Assembly: GCF_016907955.1 (NCBI RefSeq)
Contig: NZ_JAFBCX010000001.1
Location: 1,302,001 to 1,366,000, forward strand
Source: Lentzea nigeriaca
GTDB lineage: Bacteria > Actinomycetota > Actinomycetes > Mycobacteriales > Pseudonocardiaceae
Length of the DNA: 64,000 bases
Direction: 5' to 3'
Positions 45,874 through 54,575 of this stretch are shown in pieces. The notes under the pieces were generated by a model, which was given only the letters and a program-made list of their open reading frames with translations, searched no databases and was not told where the DNA came from. The first letter of the stretch is position 1, and the number at the start of each line of letters is the position of its first letter. The position numbers and the translations under genes are program-made.

Positions 45874-46040
45874 CGGCCGGTGCGGGCGTCAAGCGACGAA
45901 CTGGCTGCTCTCGCTCGTGAGTGGACGTGAACCCCTTGCGGCACAAGGCGGTCTTCGGCGTCGGCCTCCCGGCGGTACCTGCCGGTCAGGTTCTCCCACC
46001 ACGATGGCCTTTCGGGTGAACCTCTGGCCGAGGGGGCGAT

Positions 46041-47180
46041 GTGGCGGACCTCTTCACCCTGTGGCGCAACAGCGTCGACGCCAACAGCCGCCGTGCTGTC
46101 GACGTCTACGTTCGCGAGCTGCCCGACTACCGCAAGATCGCGGACGAGTCCGGGGAGCGTGCCGCGATGCTGGACTTCGCGGTGTACCTGCGAAAACGCA
46201 CGGTCGCGCTGGTGACCGCGAACGAACCGTTTCCCGCCGCCGACCTGGCCTTCATCCACGCGGTCGGGCGCAACCGCGCGGAGAGCGGGCTCTCACTGGC
46301 CTCCCAGCGGCACGCCCTGCAGATCCACACCTCCTTGACGCTGAAGGAGGTGCACGAGGCGGCCAACCCGCACGACCTCGACGACGTCATGCACACGCTC
46401 GCCGCGCTGCCGACGCTGGGGCTGGCCGCGCAAACCGCCTACACGCAAGGGTTCCTGGCAGGACAGGAGGCGGTCCTGCCCGTTGTGGACCGCGTCCAGC
46501 AGCTCGCCAGGACGTTGCTCGCCGACGATCCGGTGGCGGCGGACATGGCGGCGGGCGTCGCCATGAACCTGCCGGGCGAGTGCGTCGTGACGGTGGTGCG
46601 CGTCCCCAGGGGCAATCCCGACCGGGCGGACGTTCTCCAGGGCCTGCTGAGCCGTCACTGGACGCCGGTCTGCTGGACGGGACCCGGCGAGTTCGTCGCG
46701 CTGGTGCCGGACGAGTCCGCGAGCCTCACCGTCGTCGGGCACTTCGGGGACCTGGTGGGACTTCCGTGCGCCGCCGGTGCCGCGCGAGGCCGCGGCGGTG
46801 AGCTGGCCGAGGCGTTCGCGCGAGCACGGCAGGTGAGCCGTGCGGCGCCTGTCCGGCCCGCACCCGGCGCGGTGCACCACCTGACCGATCTGTTCCCCGA
46901 GATCGGTGCCGCCCGCATTCCTCCGGTCGACCGGTGGCTGCGCGAGCTGGCGGGCGAACTGGCCGACGGTCCCGATCTGGTGGCGACGCTCGACGCCTTC
47001 TACCGCAACGACATGGGCCGGACGCGCACCGCGGCGGCGTTGAACGTCCACCCGCGCACGCTGGACTACCGGTTGCGGCGTGTCCACGCTCTCACCGGAC
47101 TGGACCCGGCTTCCGTGCTGGGTGTCCGAATCCTGAGCGCCACCGTGACCCGTGCTCTCTCCGGATGGGAAGCGGTGTGA
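46041..47180 (+). CDS. PucR-family regulator with RsbRD-like N-terminus, copy 1
   Basis: A 379-residue regulator. N-terminal helical domain (about 1-150, RAVDVYVRELPDYRKIA, FIHAVGRNRAESGLSLASQRHALQIH) resembles the RsbRD N-terminal fold. A diverged GGDEF-like middle part follows (TGPGEFVALVPDE). The PucR C-terminal HTH is at about 310-375 (LVATLDAFYRNDMGRTRTAAALNVHPRTLDYRLRRVHALTGLDP). GTG 46041 has AGGGGG upstream. It overlaps its paralogue by four bases; the pair may form heteromers. Divergent from the FAD-oxidoreductase operon. Confidence 0.85.
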   Translation: MADLFTLWRNSVDANSRRAVDVYVRELPDYRKIADESGERAAMLDFAVYLRKRTVALVTANEPFPAADLAFIHAVGRNRAESGLSLASQRHALQIHTSLTLKEVHEAANPHDLDDVMHTLAALPTLGLAAQTAYTQGFLAGQEAVLPVVDRVQQLARTLLADDPVAADMAAGVAMNLPGECVVTVVRVPRGNPDRADVLQGLLSRHWTPVCWTGPGEFVALVPDESASLTVVGHFGDLVGLPCAAGAARGRGGELAEAFARARQVSRAAPVRPAPGAVHHLTDLFPEIGAARIPPVDRWLRELAGELADGPDLVATLDAFYRNDMGRTRTAAALNVHPRTLDYRLRRVHALTGLDPASVLGVRILSATVTRALSGWEAV

Positions 47181-48298
47181 GCGATCTTCTCGGCACCTTG
47201 AGAAAACAGGTGCCCGCCAACGCCAGACGGGTCGTCGAGATCTGCACCGCTGACCTGCCGGAGTACGCCGCTGCCGCCGGTGACCCGCGCGAGTACGCGG
47301 ACATGCTCGACTTCGCGGTGTTCATCCGGCGCCGCACCATAGAACTCGTCGCCTGCGACGAGCCCTTGACCGCAGAGGACCTCGCCGTGGTCGCCGCCAC
47401 CGGCGAACGGCGTGGCGAGACCGGCATGTCCCGCGCGGCCCTGCGGCGCCTGCTCACGATGCACGCCAGCGCCACCCTCAACGAGATCCAGGAGGCGTCG
47501 GGACCCGCCGACCTCCCCGTGACCATGCGGATGCTCGGCTGGCTGGGGCCGCAGGGAGCCGCCGCCCAGCAGGCCTACACCACGGGGTTCCTGCAGGGGC
47601 AGAAGCGTTTCCTGCCGGAGATGGCGCAGGTGCGGCAGTTCGCCGAGATGGTGCTCGCGGGTGAGGTGGCCGCCATTGCCACCGCCGGTGAGCTGGGTGT
47701 GCGGGTGCCCGGCCGCTACCAGGTGATCGTCGCCCGAACACCGGACGTGGCAACGGAAGTGGCCGACGAAGCCGTCCACGCGTCCTGGCGCCGGTGCGGT
47801 GCCCCGGCGACCTGGTTCGGGCCAGGCGAGTTCGTGGCGCTCGTCGACGCCGGGCAGGAGACGACCTCGGCCAGGCTGATCAGCGATCTCACCGAGATCA
47901 TCGGCAGGCCGTTCTCCGTGGGCACGGCCGACGGTCCGGCAACGTCGCTCTCCGAGGCGTTCGCACTGGCCAGACGCGTCAGCCGGGTGGCACGGGCGGG
48001 TCACCTCCACACCGCGGCCGACGTGTTCATCGAGCTCGGCGCCGCGGACCTGCCGGAGATCGACCGGTGGCTGCACCAGCTGGCGCAGCGACTGACCGGC
48101 GGTCCCGACCTGGTGGAGACCCTGGACGCCTACTACCGCCACGACCTGAACCGGCCACGGGCCGCTGCGGCGTTGCGCATCCACTCGCGCAGCCTGGACT
48201 ACCGGCTCCAGCGAGCCAGGGAGCTGACCGGGATCGACCCGGCCACCACGCACGGGATCAGGATCCTCAGTGCGGTCGTCTCCCGCGTCCTGACCTGA
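47177..48298 (+). CDS. PucR-family regulator with RsbRD-like N-terminus, copy 2
   Basis: A 373-residue paralogue of the preceding protein with the same layout: RVVEICTADLPEYAAAAGDPREYADMLDF, GPGEFVALVDAGQE and the C-terminal HTH LVETLDAYYRHDLNRPRAAAALRIHSRSLDYRLQRARELTG. GTG 47177 overlaps the previous stop (GTGA); ATG 47165 is an alternative. Tandem duplication followed by divergence is likely. A strong terminator-like hairpin follows. Confidence 0.85.
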   Translation: MSDLLGTLRKQVPANARRVVEICTADLPEYAAAAGDPREYADMLDFAVFIRRRTIELVACDEPLTAEDLAVVAATGERRGETGMSRAALRRLLTMHASATLNEIQEASGPADLPVTMRMLGWLGPQGAAAQQAYTTGFLQGQKRFLPEMAQVRQFAEMVLAGEVAAIATAGELGVRVPGRYQVIVARTPDVATEVADEAVHASWRRCGAPATWFGPGEFVALVDAGQETTSARLISDLTEIIGRPFSVGTADGPATSLSEAFALARRVSRVARAGHLHTAADVFIELGAADLPEIDRWLHQLAQRLTGGPDLVETLDAYYRHDLNRPRAAAALRIHSRSLDYRLQRARELTGIDPATTHGIRILSAVVSRVLT

Positions 48299-48317
48299 CC
48301 CTCCCGGCCGCAGGAGA

Positions 48318-48351
48318 AAGCCCCTCACCGAGCCGGGGCGGTGAAGGGCTT
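48318..48351. terminator. Bidirectional hairpin terminator
   Basis: A 13-bp stem (one C-A mismatch) of AAGCCCCTCACCG with CGGTGAAGGGCTT around an 8-base loop, between the converging PucR and secreted-protein genes. A-rich and T-rich flanks on the stem suit both directions. Confidence 0.75.
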
Positions 48352-48372
48352 CCTCCCTGCGCGAGAGCCGAA

Positions 48373-48762
48373 TCAGAGCCTCGCGAGCCGGTACTCGTAG
48401 GGCGAGGAACCCGGCGAGGCGGAGCAGTTGCTGCCCTGCCGCGCGGAGGTGTAGGTGTAGCCGGACGGAACCCCACAGGCCCAGACGCCGGTCAGGTTGT
48501 AGTTCACGGCGTCGAGCAGGAAGTACTCGTAGCGGAAGCCGCAGTTGGGGTTGCTGCGCACCGATGACCAGGTGTAGCCGGACGGAACCGTGCACGCCCA
48601 GCTGCGGTGCAGGCTGGCGGTACCCACGTCCCCGGCCGCGGCGTGCGGTGAGGCCACCGGCTGGGCTGTGGCGGTGGCCGCACCACCGACCACGATCGAC
48701 GCCGTGATGGCAGCGGTGGCACCGATCGACGCGCAGAGGCGCCCGAGTCCTTTTCCGATCAC
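48373..48762 (-). CDS. Secreted protein with two tandem Cys-containing repeats
   Basis: A 129-residue exported protein. Signal region SIGATAAITASIVVGGAATA, cleavage near TAQP. The mature part has two repeats: WACTVPSGYTWSSVRSNPNC with YEYFLLDA, and WACGVPSGYTYTSARQGSNC with YEYRLARL. Each has two Cys and an ending YEY, so each repeat is probably a small disulfide-stapled fold. GTG 48762 has GGAGGA six bases upstream. Function unknown. Confidence 0.8.
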   Translation of the reverse strand: MIGKGLGRLCASIGATAAITASIVVGGAATATAQPVASPHAAAGDVGTASLHRSWACTVPSGYTWSSVRSNPNCGFRYEYFLLDAVNYNLTGVWACGVPSGYTYTSARQGSNCSASPGSSPYEYRLARL

Positions 48763-48978
48763 GTTGTTCCTCCGGGATGCCGAGCAGGTTCGACTGAATC
48801 GAAGCCTTCCAGCGCGGTGGTGACGCGTCTTCGTCGATTCGCGAGAAAACGGCGCCGCGCGAACGCCCGTTTTCGCGTGAAGCCGCAACCGCGTTGGGCC
48901 GCCAGGAGCAGTTGATCGTCAGCGGGGCATGTCACTCTGGAGGTGGCGCAGGTCGAAAAGGCTGGGGGAGAGCTGAAC

Positions 48979-49860
48979 ATGGCTGCGTTGCGGCGATATC
49001 GAACCGTGGTGTCCGACAGCGCCCTGTGGGCGGACTTCCCGTTCCGGGCGGGGGACGTGGTGGTGAGCCCGCCCGCGAAGTGCGGCACCACCTGGATGCA
49101 GATGCTGTGCGCGTTGCTGATCTTCGACACGGACGGGTTCGACCGGCCGCTCACCGAGATCTCGCCTTGGCTTGACGCGGTCACCTACGACACGGCCGCG
49201 ACGCTGGCGACGCTCGAAAGCCAGCAGCACCGGCGGTTCATCAAGACCCACACCCCGCTCGACGGCCTGCCGTTCCGCGAGGACGTGACCTACCTCTGCG
49301 TCGGGCGCGATCCCCGGGACGCGATGCTCTCGTTCGAGAACGCCACGGCCAACATCCACCCGGACGCCATGCCCCCGGCCGGCCTCGACGCTCCGCCGCC
49401 ACCGACCGACCCGCTCGACCGGTTCTGGTTGTGGGCCAACTCGGACCTCGTCGACGACACGACCTCGTTCGGCATCACCCTGGCCAACCTCGTCAACCAC
49501 GTGCGGACGTTCTGGGAGCGCCGCGACGAGCCCCAGGTCGCGCTGTTCCACTACGCGGACCTGAAGGCCGACCTGTCCGGTGAGCTGCGGCGCCTGGCAC
49601 GGGTGCTGTCGATCGAGGTCAGCGACGAGCGCATCGCGGAGCTCGCGGCCGCGGCGACCTTCGACCGCATGCGCGGCCGTGCCGACGACCTGGCTCCCGG
49701 CGTGGACGCGAAGTTGTGGCGCAGCAACGAGAACTTCTTCCGCTCCGGCACGAGCGGCCAGTGGCGCCGCCTGCTGGACTCCGTGGCGCTCGACCGCTAC
49801 CACCGTCGCGTGGCCGAACTGGCCCCACCCGATCTCGTCGACTGGCTCCACCGGCCGTAG
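48979..49860 (+). CDS. Sulfotransferase
   Basis: A 293-residue cytosolic PAPS-dependent sulfotransferase of the Sulfotransfer_1 type. The 5'-phosphosulfate loop is SPPAKCGTTWMQM; the 3'-phosphate site is CVGRDPRDAMLSFEN; the catalytic His is probably in RRFIKTHTPLDGLPF. Near the end, FFRSGTSGQWRRLL is the usual PAPS-binding KGxxGDWK-like motif. ATG 48979 has GGGGGAGAG upstream. Its acceptor may be a small alcohol or natural product; no pathway partner is adjacent. Confidence 0.88.
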   Translation: MAALRRYRTVVSDSALWADFPFRAGDVVVSPPAKCGTTWMQMLCALLIFDTDGFDRPLTEISPWLDAVTYDTAATLATLESQQHRRFIKTHTPLDGLPFREDVTYLCVGRDPRDAMLSFENATANIHPDAMPPAGLDAPPPPTDPLDRFWLWANSDLVDDTTSFGITLANLVNHVRTFWERRDEPQVALFHYADLKADLSGELRRLARVLSIEVSDERIAELAAAATFDRMRGRADDLAPGVDAKLWRSNENFFRSGTSGQWRRLLDSVALDRYHRRVAELAPPDLVDWLHRP

Positions 49861-49904
49861 AGCGGCGCCACGGGCCGGCGGTCACCGCGCCGTCGATCGT
49901 GACC

Positions 49905-50212
49905 CGTTCGCCGACGACCGGACCTTCTGGCGGTTTCGTGCGGTCGGAGGTCTGCCGCTCGAACAGATCGGCGCGTACGGCGCGCCAGACCGGGACCCGA
50001 GAGGCCGCGTCACGTTGATCACCTATCTGACCGTAGCGCCGGATCTGCCCGGTCCTCGTGCCGGAACCGATGCCGCCGCTGCGAAGTGGGTATCAGTGCC
50101 CGAGGGCCGTCATCTCGCGTTCGACCACGACATGATTCTCGGTGGGGCTCTCGAACGGGCGTCGAAGAACCTGGAACAGACCCCGGTCGTACTGACTTCT
50201 GCCCGGAGGCCA
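49905..50212 (+). pseudogene. Truncated NUDIX hydrolase / NrtR-like fragment
   Basis: The reading DRDPFADDRTFWRFRAVGGLPLEQIGAYGAPDRDPRGRVTLITYL, then DAAAAKWVSVPEG and LAFDHDMILGGALERASKNLEQ matches the C-terminal half of the NUDIX domain seen in ADP-ribose hydrolases and NrtR regulators. The catalytic NUDIX box (GX5EX7REUXEEXGU) is absent, there is no start codon in place, and the frame runs on into sequence opposite another gene. It is a relic, 50-350 bases after the sulfotransferase stop. Confidence 0.65.
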
Positions 50213-50220
50213 GCCCTCGC

Positions 50221-51504
50221 TCACCCGCTCGGCACGCGACCGCGTTCCGCAACCTGCCGGATCACGTCGCACAGACCTCTGATGTCGAGGATTGCCCCAG
50301 ACTTCAGGCTGGCCCTGAGCGCGGAGTCGAACATGGCGAACCGACGGCGCATGTTGCCGCGACGGGAGACGAGGCGTTCCAGCGCGGTCCTCATCACCTC
50401 AGGGGTCATGTCCTCCTGGAAAACGCGTTCGGCGACTCCCATCTCGGTGAGCACCTCGGCGATATGTGTTGTGTCCCGTTTTCTGTACTTGGGGTTGGTC
50501 CACCTGGACGGGCAGAACAGCAGCGGAGTCCTGCTCTCGACGGCGCGCAGTGCCGTACCCAGACCGGCACCTGTGACCACAACATCGGCTGCGGCAAGAA
50601 GACGCGAATGGGGCAGAAAGGAGTGCGCGGCACCTACCCGATCGACTGGGTCTCGCACGGACGGGATGGTCGTGGTGGCGTCCCACCCCAGCTCCTCGCA
50701 GGCCTGGATGGCCGACCACACGAAGCCATTGTCTGGCTGCCACAACGAGGAAGTGGTCACCAGAACCTGGGTCCGCTGACTGCCTCGCATCGCGTCCACT
50801 ATGGATGCAAGCACGTCGGATGTGTCCGTGGGTTCCCACATCTGCGGCATAGCGACACGGGCGTACGCGGGCAACGGACGGGCCCGGTAGCGCACAACGG
50901 GATGAGTCATCAGGATGGAGGCGTCTCGAGAGTGCGGCCACCAGTGGGCTTCCGTCGCGGGCCTGGACTCCGGTGGCAGGTCGAGCTTGCCGCGCAGCTC
51001 GTTCCACCATTCGACGAAACCTTCAGGGCTGCTGGGGTTTCTTCGCATCCACACGTGCTGGTGCGGCCAGTAGTGCGAGGCGCCTTCGTCGAAGAGATGG
51101 TGGATGAGCGACACCACCGGCACACCGAGGATCTCTCCTGCCAGCGTGGTGCCCATGACAAAGGGGTCACCGAGGATTACGTCGGGCCGGACCATCTCGA
51201 CAGCGGCGGTGATGTCAGCGATCTCCTGCACCGTCCGGTCGAAGATCCGCCGCTCCTTCTCATCCTGCGTCTCGATGTGCTCCAACCTGCTGCTGGCGGT
51301 GCTCTCCTCCTCTCTGCCGGTGTGCTTCACCGTGGTAGGGAAGGAGATGAATCGCACCGCAGCAGCCACTGAGGACCGTTGAAGCTCCAGCGCACCGCAT
51401 GCGATCGCGGTGACGTCGTGCCCGTCGGATGCCAGCTGTTCCACGACTGGGATGACCGGCATCACCGCACCCAGTTGGCTCGCAGGCACCCACAACGCGC
51501 GCAT
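50221..51504 (-). CDS. GT1-type (UGT-like) glycosyltransferase
   Basis: A 427-residue GT-B fold glycosyltransferase related to those of macrolide or glycopeptide biosynthesis. N-terminal acceptor domain: MRALWVPASQLGAVMPVIPVVEQLASDGHDV (the family PxxGHxxP is altered). C-terminal donor domain: FLPHSRLLAAADVVVTGAGLGTALRAVESRTPLLFCP, where the usual HHGGAGT is VTGAGLGT, so donor binding may be atypical. ATG 51504 is chosen because the 78 residues before it belong partly to a transposase leader. Neighbours on both sides are gene fragments, suggesting arrival by recombination. Confidence 0.75.
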   Translation of the reverse strand: MRALWVPASQLGAVMPVIPVVEQLASDGHDVTAIACGALELQRSSVAAAVRFISFPTTVKHTGREEESTASSRLEHIETQDEKERRIFDRTVQEIADITAAVEMVRPDVILGDPFVMGTTLAGEILGVPVVSLIHHLFDEGASHYWPHQHVWMRRNPSSPEGFVEWWNELRGKLDLPPESRPATEAHWWPHSRDASILMTHPVVRYRARPLPAYARVAMPQMWEPTDTSDVLASIVDAMRGSQRTQVLVTTSSLWQPDNGFVWSAIQACEELGWDATTTIPSVRDPVDRVGAAHSFLPHSRLLAAADVVVTGAGLGTALRAVESRTPLLFCPSRWTNPKYRKRDTTHIAEVLTEMGVAERVFQEDMTPEVMRTALERLVSRRGNMRRRFAMFDSALRASLKSGAILDIRGLCDVIRQVAERGRVPSG

Positions 51505-51573
51505 GCCCGTGACGGTAGTTGGCAGAAGCTGCACAACGGACCGGAATTGGCCTGGTTTGGTCAGGTGGATGTA

Positions 51574-51738
51574 GGGCCGTTCGGGACGGGTTCGGTGATT
51601 GACACCGGCCAGCTGTCGCCGAAGCCCGGACTTCTCGTGCCGCAGCACGAGGAGCTCGGCGTCCTTCTCTGTCTCACTGCGGAGCAGCACCGAGGCGGCG
51701 GACAGCAACTTCCAGGTCACCTTGTACAGCAGGGACAC
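51574..51738 (-). mobile_element. 5' fragment of an integrase-type IS transposase gene
   Basis: The minus strand reads MSLLYKVTWKLLSAASVLLR, SETEKDAELLVLRHEKSGLR and RQLAG: the standard N-terminus of rve-type integrases common in actinomycetes (KDAELLVLRHExxxLRRQ). After about 45-55 residues the match ends and the frame continues in line into the glycosyltransferase. No inverted repeats were found, so it is a fragment only. Confidence 0.7.
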
Positions 51739-51983
51739 GATGACCTGAGCATGTCGCCAGCCTGGGAGGGATGCGTTGCCACGCTGCGGTGACGACTTTT
51801 GGGCGGCACAGGGTTGAGTGATCCAGCGCTCTGGTCCCGGGCTGCACGTGCCGTCCTCCCCGTTGGTCAGTCCCAGTCACGCTGACCCGTGCAGTAGTGG
51901 TGCACGGCGAGTGTCCCCAGGGTCGGCGCGAGAGTGCTCACAGACCGTCCAGGGTCCCGCGGCACCTGCGCCGGGCCGGTATA

Positions 51984-51998
51984 GTCGACAAAAGACAA
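51984..51998. promoter_or_regulatory. Putative GntR operator at its own gene
   Basis: GTCGACAAAAGACAA; its complement TTGTCTTTTGTCGAC matches the site at 59722-59736 in 13 of 15 bases. It lies just after a -10-like TATAGT (51980-51985), near the expected transcription start of the GntR gene. Confidence 0.6.
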
Positions 51999-52016
51999 AA
52001 GGGGAGGCGGCGGGGA

Positions 52017-52688
52017 ATGGACCGCAAGTTCAAGTGGATCGAAGACCGGACGACGACGCCGGATGGCGTCTACCGCGTGCTGCGTGCCGCCATTCTCGAT
52101 GGGACCGTGCCTCCCGGCGGGCAGCTGCGTGAGGCGCACATCGCCACGGACCTCGGCATCAGCCGGTCCCCGCTGCGCGAGGCGCTGACCAAGCTGGAGG
52201 AAGAGGGGCTCATCGTCAAGATCCCCTACCGCGGGGCGTTCGTCGCGGAGGTGAGCGCTCAGGACGTCGCCGAGATCGACGCGATCCGCCTGCTCGTCGA
52301 GCCGTACGCGGCCGAGCTCGCCTACGAAGCGCTGCGCGGTCCCGAGCGGTCGAGGTTGCTGCGGACCGTCGAGGACCTCCACCGGGCCCTGGCGAAGAAC
52401 GACATCCCGGCCAGCGTCGACGCGCACCTCGGCTTCCACCGGCTCTTCTACGACCTCTCCGGCAGCGGAGCTCTGCAGAACCTCTGGAACGGCTGGGAGA
52501 CCAAGCTGCGGCTCTACCTCAGCGTCGATCACCAGACCTACAGCGACCCGCGCGAGCTGGCCGTCGAGCACGAGAGGCTGGCCGCGGTCGCGCTGGAGGG
52601 TGACATCGACGAGTTCCGCGAGGAGCTGGCGGCCCACTTCCAGACGGGACTGAGCGGCAAGGCAGAGGTCCATCCCCGGAAGGCGTGA
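52017..52688 (+). CDS. GntR-family (FCD) regulator
   Basis: A 223-residue FadR-type regulator. Winged HTH at 15-75: GVYRVLRAAILDGTVPPGGQLREAHIATDLGISRSPLREALTKLEEEGLI. FCD ligand domain at about 90-215 with metal-site His in DAHLGFHRLFYDLSGS and AVEHERLAAVALEGD. ATG 52017 has GGGGAGG upstream. It converges with the end of the eight-gene catabolic operon. Its own upstream site and the operon promoter share TTGTC-NN-TTGTCGAC, so it probably regulates both, sensing an organic acid or amino-acid derivative. Confidence 0.9.
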   Translation: MDRKFKWIEDRTTTPDGVYRVLRAAILDGTVPPGGQLREAHIATDLGISRSPLREALTKLEEEGLIVKIPYRGAFVAEVSAQDVAEIDAIRLLVEPYAAELAYEALRGPERSRLLRTVEDLHRALAKNDIPASVDAHLGFHRLFYDLSGSGALQNLWNGWETKLRLYLSVDHQTYSDPRELAVEHERLAAVALEGDIDEFREELAAHFQTGLSGKAEVHPRKA

Positions 52689-52700
52689 GGCCGTGCCGGG

Positions 52701-53435
52701 TCAGAAGGCGGTGTAGCCGCCGTCGACCGGGAGGACCGCTCCGGTGATGTAGGTCGACTCCGACGATGCCAGGAAGAGCACCGCGTCGGCGACCTCTTCC
52801 GGGGTGGCGAGGCGTTGGAGCGGGATCTGGGACTCCCGTTCGCGACGGTGGGCCTCGGGGTCGGGGCTGCGCTGGAACGACGCCTCGATGATCGGCGTGA
52901 CGGTGAGGCCGGGGGCGACGACGTTGACGCGGATGTTGCGCGCGGCCCATTCGATCGCCGCGCCCTTGGCGAGCATGATCAGACCGCCCTTGGCCGCGGA
53001 GTACAGGACTTCGCCCGGCTTTCCGACCATGCCGAGCCGTGAGCTGACGCAGACGAACGCGCCTCCCGTGGCGGGCATCAGCGGTGCGAAGTGCTTCATC
53101 ACCAGGAACGCGCTGAGCAGGTTGCTGTCGAGCACGTTCTTCGCCGCCTCGCAGGTCATCTCGGTGAGCGGGCTGCTCGCCTGGAGGCCGTGGTTGAGGA
53201 CGACGACGTCGACGGTGCCGAACGACTCGGCGGCCTGGCGGGCGAGGGCTTCGACGAACGCCTCGTCGTTGAGATCGCCGGGGACGTAAAGGTCGTCGGG
53301 CTGTGCCGTGTCGATTCGCTCCCTGCGGCTGGTGAGCAGCAGTCGTGCACCCTCGCGGCGGAAGTGGGAGCTCACCGCCTCACCGATGCCGCTGCCGGCA
53401 CCGGTCACCAGGGCAGTCACGTGGTCGAGTCTCAT
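52701..53435 (-). CDS. Short-chain dehydrogenase/reductase
   Basis: A 244-residue classical SDR. Cofactor motif VTGAGSGIGEA; catalytic Ser (VCVSSRLGMVG) and Tyr-x3-Lys (LYSAAKGG). The usual NNAG is VLNHGLQAS. The C-terminal VAPGLTVTPI and TGAVLPVDGGYTAF are standard. It oxidises or reduces a hydroxyl/keto group with NAD(P). Last gene of the operon; ATG 53435 preferred with GGAG upstream, 19 bases after the PLP-enzyme stop. Confidence 0.9.
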   Translation of the reverse strand: MRLDHVTALVTGAGSGIGEAVSSHFRREGARLLLTSRRERIDTAQPDDLYVPGDLNDEAFVEALARQAAESFGTVDVVVLNHGLQASSPLTEMTCEAAKNVLDSNLLSAFLVMKHFAPLMPATGGAFVCVSSRLGMVGKPGEVLYSAAKGGLIMLAKGAAIEWAARNIRVNVVAPGLTVTPIIEASFQRSPDPEAHRRERESQIPLQRLATPEEVADAVLFLASSESTYITGAVLPVDGGYTAF

Positions 53436-53454
53436 GTCGGGCAACTCCTGTAGG

Positions 53455-54561
53455 TCAGCTGAGGAATCCGCGGGCGTCGATCGGCCAACGCTGCAGCGAC
53501 GTGCCCGTGCTGTCGGTGACGATCAGCTCCTCGAAGTTGAGGACGACCGGGCAGACGTGGTTCGGCACCACCGGTAGCACGGTGCCGATGTCGGGGCGGA
53601 ACTCACCGGCGGGCAGACCGAGGAATCCGTGGTACTCGTTGAGCTTGGTCAGAACGGCCTTCGTGCCGGCGATGCCGCCGTAGCCGCGTTCGGCGCTGCC
53701 TTCCCGGCTGAGGGCTTTGGTGCCTGCGTCGACGATGACCTGGCCGGGGACCCAGTCGCTGACCACGGTCGCGGCGACGAACAGCGCGATCTGGTCGTCG
53801 GTACAGGCACCCAGGCAGTTGTTGTTCAGGTCACAGAAGACGTACTCGCCGGGGCGGATCTCGGTGATCACGCTGCTACTGGTGAATTCGACGGTCGGGG
53901 TCGAGCCGGCACTCACCACCTGCGCGGTGATCCCGGCACCGGTGAGGCCGCGCACTGCGGTGACGAGCGCGGCGTCCTGGTCCCGCGCGGCGCGCGGGCG
54001 AGCGTCCGGACCGGCGCTGCCGTGACCCGGATACGTGAAGACGCCCACCGGCACCAGGCCGCGCCGGCGGGCGGCCAGCGCGAGGTCGCCCGCGAGCTCG
54101 GGCGGTGCCCCGGAGCGACGGGCGCCGCAGTCCACCTCGATCACGACCTCCAGCCGCTCCGGTTCGCCCGCCATCGCGTCAGCGAGTGCGTCGATCGCCG
54201 CGACGTTGTCCACGCCGACCCGCAGCCGGACGGACTCGGTCAGCCTGCGCAGCCGCGCGCCCTTGGTTCCCGAGGGCCAGACCGGATAGGCGAGGAAGAT
54301 GTCGTCGAATCCGGCCGCGGCGAAGACCTCGGCCTCACCGACGTTGCCCGCGGTGATGCCGACCGCTCCCGCCGCGAGCTGGCGCCTGCCGATCTCGACG
54401 CACTTGTGCGTCTTGACGTGCGGCCGGACGTGGAGACCGTGCTGGTCGGCGAAAGCCTGCATGCGGTCGATGTTGTCCTGCATGACGTCGACCAGCACGA
54501 TCGGCACCGGGGTGTCGATCCGCCCTGCCAAGGTGGCGAGCGCTCGCTGGAGTCGGCTCAC
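53455..54561 (-). CDS. PLP enzyme of the D-serine dehydratase / D-threonine aldolase type (fold III)
   Basis: A 368-residue fold-III PLP enzyme. The Schiff-base Lys is Lys50 in RPHVKTHKCVEIG. The C-terminal His335-x-Cys337 in PNHVCPVV is the zinc pair of eukaryotic-type D-serine dehydratase and related D-hydroxyaspartate dehydratases. Other conserved segments: VEVDCGARRSG-like VVIEVDCGARRSG and VSAGSTPT. It would eliminate water from, or retro-aldol cleave, a D-beta-hydroxy amino acid. RidA next to it fits the release of an enamine/imine. GTG 54561 has GGAG upstream. Confidence 0.85.
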   Translation of the reverse strand: MSRLQRALATLAGRIDTPVPIVLVDVMQDNIDRMQAFADQHGLHVRPHVKTHKCVEIGRRQLAAGAVGITAGNVGEAEVFAAAGFDDIFLAYPVWPSGTKGARLRRLTESVRLRVGVDNVAAIDALADAMAGEPERLEVVIEVDCGARRSGAPPELAGDLALAARRRGLVPVGVFTYPGHGSAGPDARPRAARDQDAALVTAVRGLTGAGITAQVVSAGSTPTVEFTSSSVITEIRPGEYVFCDLNNNCLGACTDDQIALFVAATVVSDWVPGQVIVDAGTKALSREGSAERGYGGIAGTKAVLTKLNEYHGFLGLPAGEFRPDIGTVLPVVPNHVCPVVLNFEELIVTDSTGTSLQRWPIDARGFLS

Positions 54562-54575
54562 GTTGCACTCCTTTC

